Assembly: GCA_004352715.1 (NCBI GenBank)
Contig: SCFE01000119.1
Span: forward strand, 1,310,553-1,374,552
DNA: 64,000 nucleotides
Source of the DNA: Hofstenia miamia
Lineage: Eukaryota > Xenacoelomorpha > Acoela
Direction: 5' to 3'
The position numbers and the translations under genes were made by a program. Shown in pieces: positions 14,195 to 26,100 of the stretch. The stretch's first letter is position 1, and each line of letters starts with the position of its first letter. A model generated the notes under the pieces. It did not search any database. It was not told the origin of the DNA and was given only the letters and a program-made list of their open reading frames with translations.

Positions 14195-15081
14195 TTTCTT
14201 CCTTGATAAAATATAATAAATTTCTTATCATCACATTTGACCCATTTTACATGTTTTCAAATCATGTGAGAATGGTGGTTTACAATGTTTGTCCGACATA
14301 AATTTGAACATACAAACACGGATTTAAGTTGAATTTTCTCAAAAATTTCTGCTTATCAAATCAATGCTTAAGAATTTTTGTGCATAAACACCTTTTTCTT
14401 ATCAGGATTGTCTGTGAAAAACAATTATTTCATATTGTGGTTATACTATGAGTAGAAATTACGATTCTTTGGTGCGCTTGCATAGAATCAGAAGCTGGTA
14501 GGCTGCACGTATAGAAATTGCCGCTATTGAGACGCTATTCGTAACTGTGTAGCTATCTAATCAGGTATCATCAATTTACTAGTTTTTCTGTGAAAACCAA
14601 TCTCAGATTTAAGAGTAAAAATCATTTACTTTTTTGTTTCCCTTGCAAAAAGGAGAAAAAATTAAGACTAGTCTTTCGAATGGATACATGTTCATAAGAA
14701 GCCAGATCTTTTTATTTAAATAGAAACCCCCTCCCTTCTTGCTCCTACTTGAATATCTTATCTGACATTCAAAATTTAAGGCTATACATTTCATGGTGAA
14801 AATCTATGAATGATAAGCACAAGGAGAATTAATTAAAAAAATTAAAATTGTATCCATGTTTTTAAGAAAGTTCAATACAATTTTAATTTGTTGTTAAATT
14901 ATATAATAATGTTTTTAACAACTATAAATCAGTTTTGTGTAGTACATTTAAGCGATTTTCTAAGTATTGTTAAGTGATGGTATATAAAGTTATTAAAAAA
15001 TATTATTTATGTTTGAGGCTGTAGTTTTTCATTGGATATAAATTTATCTAATTCAATAGTAATTCCAGTATGAAAATATCT

Positions 15082-16176
15082 TCAAGCTAAATTCAAGTCT
15101 TGCAGTGTGTTTTTTAAAACTGTTGACTTTACTGAATCGAAAACGGCACTCACAATATCTGTATCGGTAGTAACTGTAAAGAAGAAGAACACATCTCTAT
15201 TCATAGGTATGTACTGTTTAAACATGTCTATAATAAACTCTTCGCATGTTTCAATTGATTTCTCTTTGTGATTTTCTCTCCGCCAATTGATATATTGAGG
15301 AATATAATCATCTATATCTGACGTCTCCCACTTCTCTATAAGTTTGTCCTTTTTATTTAAAAATACCACAAATGCTGCTTTGGATAGGCTTTCTGCACTG
15401 ATTAAGAATTCGAAAAGCTTTACACTTTCCAGTACCCGGTTGTTACTTTTAGCGGTTTCCCTCAAAGTTAGATCATAATCACCTATTGCTGCAAAAAATA
15501 TTGCTGTCGTACAACCTTCAAATGAATGCAGCCACTTTCTTCGCTCATTTCTTTGCCCTCCAACATCAATAAATGTGAAACGCGAGCCCATTATATTAAA
15601 TTTGTATTCAAGAACACCAGTTGTTTGATACCTAGACCAAATAATATCCTGATTAGTAGGCACATATCCTGCATCGGCAAAAGTTGAGCAATGTGTCATG
15701 AAGTAGTGGCAACAGTCCAATACTTGTATCTTATTGCTCTTTGAAAAGCACTTCTGTATGCCTTCATCGTTCCAAAACTTATTAACGCTTGCTAAAAACT
15801 CTTCAGTAATGGGCAATTGGATTTCAGAAATTTTCAGGGCTAAAATTTCGTCTCCGAATTTTTTGTTTTCTTCGTGTTCAAATGGGATTTCCAATTTTTG
15901 CATACCTTTACTTAAATCTTTCACAATTGAATATAAATTTATATTAATAGTTTCTTTATAACGTTGTCGCTCAGATAATGTGAAACCTTGTTTGCCTGCA
16001 TGTGCTGTCAATATTATTTTTAATTGCTTGATAAATGTTGTTTTGCCACTTTCTCCTGCGCCTAACAGCAAAACTTTAATCTCCTGATGCTGGTTTCTTT
16101 TTGTTTGTCGCAATGCTTTGTTGATATTGGCATTAATAGTATGTAGATCTTTTTGACTACAGCAACAATCAAACAT
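15082..16176 (-). CDS. heterotrimeric G protein alpha subunit, divergent and intronless
   Basis: A single uninterrupted frame encodes 364 aa, close to the 350-360 aa usual for G alpha. It would relay signals from seven-helix receptors at the plasma membrane. All GTPase motifs are visible: P-loop GAGESGKT (39-46), switch I SRYQTTG with the ADP-ribosylatable-type Arg182, switch II DVGGQR (204-209) with catalytic Gln208, NKKD (274-277), and TVTTDT (334-339) in place of the usual TCATDT. Position 2 is Phe, so the N-myristoylation Gly is missing. CCC at residues 4-6 suggests palmitoylation instead, as in Gq-type subunits. The C-terminus LQDLNLA lacks the pertussis-toxin Cys and matches no standard class. 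Animal G alpha genes are usually split, so this may be an old retrocopy that stayed intact, or a lineage-specific paralog. No poly(A) tract or target duplication was found. Confidence 0.93.
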   Translation of the reverse strand: MFDCCCSQKDLHTINANINKALRQTKRNQHQEIKVLLLGAGESGKTTFIKQLKIILTAHAGKQGFTLSERQRYKETININLYSIVKDLSKGMQKLEIPFEHEENKKFGDEILALKISEIQLPITEEFLASVNKFWNDEGIQKCFSKSNKIQVLDCCHYFMTHCSTFADAGYVPTNQDIIWSRYQTTGVLEYKFNIMGSRFTFIDVGGQRNERRKWLHSFEGCTTAIFFAAIGDYDLTLRETAKSNNRVLESVKLFEFLISAESLSKAAFVVFLNKKDKLIEKWETSDIDDYIPQYINWRRENHKEKSIETCEEFIIDMFKQYIPMNRDVFFFFTVTTDTDIVSAVFDSVKSTVLKNTLQDLNLA

Positions 16177-18193
16177 TATATTTTTAATAAACGCATTATG
16201 ATTTTCCCACCATTGATACTAAACTAAACGTAATATCATAACATTTGGTCATCAAGAGCTTTAGTGCAATGGCATCATTCGAGAACTATTAATGAATGAA
16301 AATGTCTACAGCTTGAAGGTCTTTGAAAAATAGAGTCTAACGAAATGCATCATTCTTTCAATGTGTAAAGAATAAATTGAATGTTGAACTACATTATACG
16401 AAGACGATGAGTTATATAAAATTTATTTGCAAATACTCCCGCGTATTGATGGTGACGATAAAGTTGAAAATTATAGTTTAATGTATAACAATGAAGATTT
16501 CCAAGTTGTATGAAGCCGCAAAAGAAAAATTAAATTGTTATTATTAATATTATTGGTAATTTTTCAAAACTTAAAAGGTTCCCCATGCTGCGTCTAAAAG
16601 CAGGAATTACTGCGTACAAAGTAAATCTGCAGGAGTGAGGTAAATGCTAGCATGATTTGATACCTTGTAAATTGAAAATAGACTTTGGATATCTGCTGAT
16701 ATTCATTGCAATTGTCTGTGATAGAACATTTTCAAATAAACTAACATAGGTATTTATTAGATAAATATTATTTTAGGTGAATGGCTCAACCTACCAAACT
16801 CTAATACACAACGTTTTTTATTGCCCCGAAGTGCGGTCACTGACATATAGACCACATGGAATTGAATAAATTCTACAAAAGTGTTCAATGAAATGATCTT
16901 TAAAGGAAAGTCTAAAGATTGCAGTTCTTCCTATAGTCAGTAGAAACTATTATGCAATGAGTAGAAATTGTGTCAAATAAATACATTGTCCAAGAAACCT
17001 GAGGATTTATATTTTTCAAGAATTGTAATTGTGTTATGCTTAGGTACAAGTTAGAACTAATTTGATTGCCCCTACGAAATGTAAATCAAAAATATAAGAA
17101 TGACTTCTATTTGTTTTAAATTGAAACTAAATAATATAACTGTAGAAATATTCTAGTTAAATAGTGCATCTCGGCAAAAATATTTGCCTCTTAAAGTGTA
17201 CGTCTTATCCACAATCTTTCTTTTTTTTAATAAAAGCATGTTTCTAACTGATATACAGTAAGACTGTGAAATTAGGAGTTTTGTGAAATCCCTAAAATTT
17301 CAGTGAATTTGTGAAAAACAACCAAATTCGAGGAGTTGGGGTTGGGGCTAGGTTTAGTGTTTTTCCAATAAATACACAGAAATATCTATATTCTTATAAA
17401 GTTAGGTAAGTGAAATACCAATTTCACATATTATAAAGATTTTGCAAACTTTTGAACGCAATATTTTCGGCATCCTTTCGTGTAGATCAATTCTAAAATA
17501 ATAGGCTTATTGCATTTGAATAATAATAAAACATCAAGTTTTTTACATATGTAACAAATAACGTTTATTAATTGATCATTCCATTCAATTTTATAGTAAA
17601 ATCTATATTTCCATTCTAAGCACAAATTTCATACACATTTCATCAAAATGGAAGAGCAGACATACAAACAGCAATTTAAATAAACATAGCCACTCCGAAT
17701 TAAATTTTTGTCAACAACCCTGTTCAACATGAGATTGTTCTTTTGATACTCCTGACTTGCTTTCTCCTAATAACATTCCTAAGAAAGATAGTGTATTTGC
17801 ATAATGTCTCCGCTAGATGTCATTCATGTTTTGAAAATATTAACACTTTGAAAATGAGAAAAATGTTTGTTAAAATATCAAAATATAGTATTGGCACCAA
17901 GAACGAAGATAATCATAAACAGATCGGAACACTAAAGTGGTGTCAATTACAAAAATTCACAATTAATAATTAAATAGCCTTAATTACTATTAATGCATTA
18001 TTTCACAATTTTGTATTTCTTCTGTGATGCTATTCAGGTAATAACCAGTTATTATAATTTTAAAGCACTATTTAAAGAAGGAATGTCTTTCTCTTATTTT
18101 GCTATATTTGAAGTCCACCTGCCTCATTTTAGAGCTGAAAAGACTCTCCAAATCAATTCAGATGCCAAAATCATGCGTTTAATAAGCCTCTAG
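16177..18193. other. intergenic, nothing recognised
   Basis: This holds the upstream flank of the G alpha gene and further AT-rich DNA. No promoter element stands out and no coding similarity was seen. Confidence 0.5.
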
Positions 18194-18399
18194 CCCTTAT
18201 CAGATATATGACTACAAATCAAAAATGTTTTAATCATTTCCTTAACGCGATGAATGTTATGATTATAGTAATTCAGGAGAATTTATATAATGTAATTGAG
18301 TAACATGATATTAATACCTAAGAAATACTACTTATTGCTTTAATGTAATGATTAAAAATGTTTAATAACAACAATTTGTAGTCAAATATCTGATAAGGG
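18194..18399. mobile_element. piggyBac-like MITE, 206 bp
   Basis: The left end CCCTTATCAGATATATGACT and the right end (complement CCCTTATCAGATATTTGACT) are inverted repeats differing at one of 20 bases; similarity continues inward as an imperfect palindrome containing TTTTAATCAT. The right flank is TTAA (18,400-18,403) and the left flank is CTAG, which could be a mutated TTAA. A TTAA target and CCC termini fit piggyBac-type elements. The superfamily is inferred. Confidence 0.6.
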
Positions 18400-18403
18400 T
18401 TAA

Positions 18404-19849
18404 AGAAGAAAAGATTTAGAAGGAATAGAAAAATATGATAATACAATAATATTTAGATAAACTGACAAAGAAAAGTAATATCTTTTAGTCAAAAAACTAG
18501 AAAAAAAATTAGTGTGTAGCAGAAAAAAAGTGAATTACAAACATTTATCAAAGTGGCAATGAAGAAAACAGTAAATTAACTTGATATTCTGTTACATTAA
18601 TAGCATGGCATAATAGTAGGTCCATTGGAAGTTAAAAATTAATTTAGACTGGAAGGGAAACACAAAAAATAAAAAGGCAGAAGATAAGCACACGTAAGTA
18701 CAAATTGTGATAGAAAAACCTGAAATAATTTAATCCTGAATATACGAAACTGACAATGAATAACTATAATATCAAATATAACATAGAGGATGGATCTTCC
18801 TCTAAGTTTATAATAGAAATATTAATGTTAAGCAATAGTGTTGTTCGAGTACAATAAAAAATCTTTTGGTCGAGTAACAGTTAATTCATAATTTCAGAGT
18901 ATGTCACAGAAAACTTAATTTGTCAAGTTGGATGGGAGTCTGGCTATAAGTTATTGAGAGTAGCTTAGAATGGGAATTTAAATATATTCTGCGATTTTGA
19001 CACAGAGAAGCAAAATCGAATTTGCTGTAGACAAGAAGCGAATATTAAAAGTCATTGACATGGATTTGGAAGCAACAAAAAATAATGATGTGGAGATCTA
19101 AGAGAACTAAGAGAAAGAATACTTTGAAACTATAGAATTTTGTATGTGAGTTGGAGACATTATGCAACTTAGACACGATAACAACCGAATTGATCAATTC
19201 TTTGCAAATACCACTCTGTGATCAGAGACCCCGGAAGCAACTCAACAAAAACTTCCTAAGCTTAAATGTCAATATATGTTTTTAATTTTTGAACTTTAGG
19301 CCAGCTAAATTAAGGCTATCACAACCTTACAATTTTTACACTATTTACAAAATACATACTTTATCTTATTTACATGTATATAATATATTAATGTTTCAAT
19401 AAACTAAAGCTCAATCGAACCATTTTTAAAATCTAAGAGATGAAAGGGATTTCTCTATCAATTATCTCAAAAATGGAGAAAGAACTTGTGCCTAGAGAAA
19501 TAATAATAATATTAGACACTGCTTCCAACTTTCTAGTTTAACCTTTGAAATCGTAGAAGAATCTAGTAATTAAGAAGATGAAGTTCTTCCCCTAGCAAAC
19601 ATTACTCAAATAGTCTATGATATCACAGTATTCATAAAGACGCAGAACTTTTCCTAATAACATGCCTATAAAAATATCATGAAACATTGAAGTATTTTTT
19701 GTTTGTGGAAGAAATACTTGACGATCATGGTATGTTGAAGAAGATATAGGCTAATTGAGAAAATCAAAATCACAATCAGCAGCATGTTCCAAGGAGGGTG
19801 AGGAAAGTAACGACAAGAACACAAATGGAAAATTTAATGAGACACGTTA
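18404..19849. other. intergenic, nothing recognised
   Basis: AT-rich DNA with no gene that I can support. Confidence 0.45.
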
Positions 19850-20070
19850 ATTAAAACGGTTATTTTGTGGCCATAGCACAAGAAATTTGGTAATAGTTTC
19901 ATTGAATATCACAAAATCAAATTTAAAAAGAAAATCTTTAAAAAATCATTTATCAATTTTACAATTGATTTATGGAACAAACTCCATCCAGATATTTAAG
20001 AAAAACGAAATTTCAATAAATTTAAAAAATAATTAAAAATTTCACTAAAACGAAGAAGATCCAACTACTT
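19850..20070 (+). pseudogene. 3' end of a decayed non-LTR retrotransposon
   Basis: A broken reading contains FTIDLWNKLHPDI followed by NKFKK and LKISLKRR. The pattern of LWN-LP, then a basic stretch with FK and LK, is the usual extreme C-terminus of CR1/jockey-type reverse transcriptase proteins. In-frame stops show it is dead. The call rests on a short motif only. Confidence 0.4.
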
Positions 20071-21388
20071 ATCAAACTAATGGACAAAGTCCATAAACTA
20101 TAACAAAGCTATTGAACAATGAAAACCAAACTTATATATCCTCAAGGACCAAGCCAAAGTTGTTTTTAGAACCAACCAAGTTAATTTCTATCTATTGTTT
20201 TAATTTAATGCTTTGTAAAAACAAAAGAATGAAATAAATAAAAAAATATTTAGAGGCGTCTTAAAAACACTCAGTCCAATGAGAAATGTTTTTGATCTAT
20301 TTACCTTTACCCCAATATTGTGAAAATTTGGAGCCTGAATTGTAGATGAATAATACTTGGGTTTGTAATGGTGAGGAAAAGTACACATTCAATAGTGAAA
20401 CACTAAATAAGAACTTTGAAGCTTTCTGTAATAGCCATGCTGAAGTTGTTTAAATGATATTGTATGTTGATGAATTGTGACAAGTGTTTCCAAAAACTGA
20501 TTAATCACAAAATTGATTCACCAAAAACTGATTTTTGCAAATACAAAATAGAAGTTAAAATATTTTTTAGAATTTTGTGTCCTTTACACTACTAAACTCT
20601 CTCATTAATATACTAAATCATATTCACTCGAATTTTCATACAAATATTTTCAATAATTTTATGATTATTTTTCATGAAAATAGAAATATTTAAATTGAAC
20701 ATCTAAGGTTAGCATTAGTTGCTTAAAAAGTCCATTTTTGTATTGAAATATATATATATATATTTGCAATATTTACTTGTCAAATTGTTATATATAAGTA
20801 TAGAACCTGAAATAATGGATTATTCATTTGCAATTATGTACACATAGGCATATTTCTTTGCTTATCATTATAGGAATCAGTACAGTAAAAAATATTTTGG
20901 GTGTTTAAGTTATATTGATAAAATGTGTGTTTTATTATTGCGTTTGAGTTTTATTCAGCATATTAAAAGAATATTGGGGTGCCATTGCCACCCCTGCACC
21001 CTGCACTGTCTATGATGAAAGTTTTAATTTTTATAAAATTTATTAGTGGAACTACATTTGTGCTTCTTCCTGAAACAAGTATCTTCTCCTGTTCTACTGC
21101 ATTGCTATCTTTGGATTTCACTAACCCTAAGCTTCTAGGAATGCTTAGGATTTTTTTCTAGTTCTTGAACAATTTTTAAAGGCCTATAACCTGAAAACTA
21201 ATAAATTAGCATCTTTAAATTGTCAATTTAAAGGTCAATGAGGGGATTTAAATTCATAGTTTTTACATTAAGAAGCAAGAAACATCTAGTAATATAAAAA
21301 GCAGGTCAGTGGCTTGCATTTGAAATTTAGAGGGGCCATGGCCCCGCAAAGTTCAATAAATTAAGCATAGTTTTACTCATATGAAATA
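20071..21388. other. intergenic, GC-rich transposon-like islands
   Basis: No gene seen. GC-rich islands at about 20,976-21,010 and 21,308-21,345 (the latter starts CAGTGGCTTG) look like hAT-type element ends, but I found neither partners nor target duplications. Confidence 0.35.
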
Positions 21389-22237
21389 GTTTCACACTTT
21401 TTCTTCGAATTTTCTTATAGAATTGCATTAGTATTATGTATATTTCAACTAAAAGATATTCACTATAACTTAGTTACAAAATATTAGAATTAGTACTATC
21501 GAGTTTTGTATCCCGGATGCCCAGAGGAAAGGGGGCCCAGTGGCCCAACAGTGAAGGCTATGGCCCCTGGCCAATAAATTTTCCAAAACCCTCACAAAGA
21601 ACTGTTTTTGGATTAAGAGAAGTCCTCATTAGGCCGGAAAAACAATAATTTTGCTTTCACTTGCCCTACAATGTTTCTATAGGCATGAAAAATATCAATT
21701 TTAAGTTCCGACAAATAAGAGAACTCTTTGAAAATATGGAAAAAATTTTGTCCGGTTAAAAGAACAAAATGGTTAAACTTCAGAACCTGTTGGAAACTAG
21801 TTTGCATCATCTNGTTTCACACTTTTTCTTCGAATTTTCTTATAGAATTGCATTAGTATTATGTATATTTCAACTAAAAGATATTCACTATAACTTAGTT
21901 ACAAAATATTAGAATTAGTACTATCGAGTTTTGTATCCCGGATGCCCAGAGGAAAGGGGGCCCAGTGGCCCAACAGTGAAGGCTATGGCCCCTGGCCAAT
22001 AAATTTTCCAAAACCCTCACAAAGAACTGTTTTTGGATTAAGAGAAGTCCTCATTAGGCCGGAAAAACAATAATTTTGCTTTCACTTGCCCTACAATGTT
22101 TCTATAGGCATGAAAAATATCAATTTTAAGTTCCGACAAATAAGAGAACTCTTTGAAAATATGGAAAAAATTTTGTCCGGTTAAAAGAACAAAATGGTTA
22201 AACTTCAGAACCTGTTGGAAACTAGTTTGCATCATCT
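21389..22237. repeat. 424-bp segment repeated either side of a single N (likely contig overlap)
   Basis: Bases 21,389-21,812 recur as 21,814-22,237 with no difference that I can see, separated only by the N at 21,813. The first copy ends exactly at the N and the second begins exactly after it. That is the pattern of two contigs whose overlap was not merged, not of a biological duplication. Confidence 0.85.
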
Positions 22238-23194
22238 TCGCTACTGTCAACTTGATTATCTGAAATTTAACGAGTGCATTGAAAGTGTGGGCTTTTCGGT
22301 CATTTTTTATGGATTATAGATTTCATTTTCTAGCAATATTAGACAATTATTTGAGAAAATGGTTGACTGTCGAAAATCTCCAGAGTGTTATCTCCCGAAT
22401 ACAACCATTTAACAGACTTAGCAGCAATATTAAATATTTTGTAAATTTCATTATGAAACTGATATTTCTTCGACTACAAATGGTTCTCATATTTGAAATT
22501 TTTACATATACATTGCTCATCACAGACTTTCGTTTCATCATAGGAATGCTTAAATTAGTCCATTAATTCATTTCTTAGTAAATAAGTTTTATTCTTTGCT
22601 ACTTGCCTTTTTGGAAATCAGCCAAAAAATTATACCCACTGATGATTTAGGATTTGTTAGGTGCTTTTGAACATATTTTTCGTCTAAATGAATATATTTT
22701 CTTCGGTAGCTTCTTCACTTCTCTTAAGCATTCTAAAAATCAAGTATTTTATAATGTAAATTAAATAAATTTTTAGCAAATCTAATATATATGCAATATT
22801 CTAATTACATTTCTTTATTAAAATTCAAATGTGCGCCAAAACATAAAAATATTTGCGTCATGGAATTCAAATTTGCGTACTGAGATGATAAATAAATATA
22901 TTGAATTTTGTTTATTTCGTTTATATAAATTAGTTTACTTGACAGCTTGTGTGATGTTTTTGAGCAAATGTTTATTCAAAAAGACTATTATTTACTTTCA
23001 GCAAATTTCTCAATGAAGAATTTTAAGTCCCAGGTAATTATTTGAAAATAATGTTTTTATATGCTTAATACATTTCTGGCGGAGCTTTGAATTATTACGT
23101 AACTTTAGAATTGAAATTCTGTTTGCGTTAGAATGTTATTTTGTTCTTCCGCATATTTAACATTTCTTTGTTTAAATTTGATAAAGATTTGTTA
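22238..23194. other. upstream flank of the lipase gene
   Basis: No gene is supported here. The lipase promoter probably lies in this interval, but no TATA or initiator can be chosen with confidence in such AT-rich DNA. Confidence 0.4.
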
Positions 23195-26100
23195 ATGAAG
23201 TTGTCACAATTAGTTGCCGTAGCAAACGTGATTTCGTTAGTAAATGGCATCATTAATCTTCCCACTGAGGTAATCAATGTTACTCAGCTAATTGAGTATT
23301 GGGGCTATCCTTGTATGCAGTACGAAGCTACAACCGAGGATGGCTATATATTATCAATACAACGAATTCCACATGGAAAAGGACAGAATTTTTCTGCGAA
23401 TCGGCCACCCGTGTTCATGATGCATGGCTTGTTGGATGCTTCTTCAACATGGGTGTTAAATTCACCAGAAGAGAGCTTAGGATTTATAATGGCTGACGCT
23501 GGATATGATGTGTGGATGGGCAATATTAGAGGTGAGTTGAAATTGATGTCTCTACATGTAGTTGTCTGCAACTGCAGACACTGATCACCATAAAATTAAG
23601 TTTTCATTAATTTAGAATCTTCAAAATTAAAAAGCTTTTTTAATTCAACGATGCTCATCAAATTGATATACAACCACTTAAATTATTACACACATATATA
23701 AAAATAGAGTTTGACTTACTGTCTAGTTCTTAGATTATTACAATTACGAAACAAAAGTTTAACAATTTTCTCGTTTTCAATGCTTATTTCTTGTAGGTAA
23801 AAATGTCCCGGCATGGTCTTAACATCACAAACTGGTCAACGGATCCTGCTTTGTATTAAAGTCATAATTTTTATAAAAAATTACAATTCGATTTTATAAA
23901 AAAGTTATCTTAAGCTGTTTTAAATTTATATTCAAACGTATGTAGTCAAAAGGCATTTATATTCAGAGTCTATGTACATGTATATAGAAAATAGATAGAA
24001 AAATAATTTAGACTAGTACATGAAATAGGAACACAGGTAGCTCAATATTTTTATAAATTTTCTAAAAATATTTTTCCTTCAATTAAATAAAAGTTTTTTG
24101 GTGCTTTAATATCTGGGTAAACTGACAAAATTATTCTTATTTCTACATGTCTGAATGAATGCCACGACATTTAAGTTTACATTGTCAACTCAGTTATAAA
24201 TCTGGCAGAATGGATTGGTGAATTTTGTTCAAATAAAATGTCGAAAATTAACGTTCTAGTAGACGATAGTTGAGTGCCTTCTAAAACATGAGGTGATATT
24301 TACACATGACGATATGCAATATCATATTTCAGCAAGTCTAAGAAATATGCAAAGGAATTTTTGTTCAATATGAAATTAATCATGATATGTAAAAAACACG
24401 TTAAAATGAAAGTGTATGTTGAAAATCTTTTTAGGTAACGTCTATAGTATGAAAAATACTCATCTTAAGCCAACGCAAAAGGCATTTTGGGAATTTTCGA
24501 CTGATCAAATGGCTAAATACGACTTGCCAGCTATGATCGACGTTGTACTCACAAATACCAACTTTTCACAGGTATTCTATGTTGGCCACTCACAGGGTAC
24601 CCTCATAGCCTTTATGGAGTTCTCGCAAAATCAAACTCTTGCAAGTAAAATAAAGAAGTATGCCGCCCTTGCTCCTGTTGCAACTGTGGGAAGCATTAAA
24701 GGGGCCTTTAGACTCTTAGTGGATAACGTGAATATTGTTAAAGATATCTTCGAATTGCTTGACATATATGATGCTTTCGCCAATAGCACCCTTACTGTTG
24801 ATATAGGACGATACCTTTGCGGAGGCGATCTCAACAAAGTCTGCGCACTAGGAATAGTTGCAGTGTGTGGGCCAGGTGGAGGCCACACAAACTACACTAG
24901 AGTAAGTCTGTCATGGCTTGATTGTAAGAGACGCATAAAATATAGATCGTATTCGACTATATTTTATTTTTTACTTAAATATCAAGAATGAGAATACGAT
25001 TTAGTCACTTATAGAATGTGTACTTCTATATTACTTCTTAATTCCCACTCAGAGCAAATTGTCTCGATATTTTACTTAGAAGAATGATACTGAAAATTGG
25101 TTATTTTTCGATGTATTTTTATTGATTGGAAGTTGATTTTATATCAACATGTAAATTCAAGTATACAGACGGAATTATATAGTTGGCTGCAAAAAAAACG
25201 AGACTAGAAAAAAGGCATATTACTTTTGAACTACTGAACGTAACAACTCAAGAAAGGTAAGATTTTAAAGATACATTAAAGGACTATAAGTAAAAAGCAT
25301 CAAAGTCTAATTTGTTTTCCTCCTGTAGAAATAACTTCATTCAAACGAACTGAAACTGATTTCATTAAATTGGACTTCATTTCAGATGTCAAAATGTGTT
25401 GACTTTCTTGAATTTTTTCTTTTAAATCGGATATATTTTTCGGATTTTTCTTCTCAACGTCATTTTTCAATATCTGCCACACGTTTTCGATTGGAGAAAG
25501 ATCAGCAGAACTTGGTGGCCATTGCAAAAACTGGATATTATTTTCAGAAAACCAATTTTTTGTCTTTGCTGACGTGTGCGGGGTTGCTCCGTCCTGTTGG
25601 AGTATCCATCCATCATCATATAAAGCATCAGCATAAGGCATANNNNNNNNNNNNNNNNNNNNNNNNNNNNNNNNNNNNNNNNNNNNNNNNNNNNNNNNNN
25701 NNNNNNNNNNNNNNNNNNNNNNNNNNNATTCAGCTATAATTTGGCAATATCTTTGACTGTCGATTGTGGCTTTTCCGTCTAAAATTTTCAAATAAAACCC
25801 ACGATAGGAAAGTGCTCCCCAAACCATAATTTTTTGGTCGAACTTTGGAACCGCTTTTGTTGGTCTTGGACATTTCTTTGACGACCACACTTGTACTTTG
25901 TTTCTGTGTAGTTGAAATACGCACTCATCAGTTATCCAAACATCTTCAAAAGTGTAGTCTTTCCAATCTTTCACGAAATTTAATCTTTTTTCTTGATGTT
26001 CTTTTGTAATCAGAAGTCGATTTTTTCTGCCAATTTTTGTAACTCCACTTTTTTTCAGTGTTCTCTGAACTGTGGTTTCATGCACAGAGATGTCGGCTTC

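Noticed and set aside
17320-17360. GGGGTTGGGG-like patch as interstitial telomere repeat
   Set aside because: Only two irregular units, not a tandem array of a telomeric hexamer.
22038-22566. Short frames at 22.0-22.6 kb on both strands
   Set aside because: No domain, no splice context, and partly in a segment duplicated by assembly; not supported as genes.
25386-25739. Plus-strand frame in the lipase intron
   Set aside because: Shadow of the Tc1 transposase on the opposite strand.
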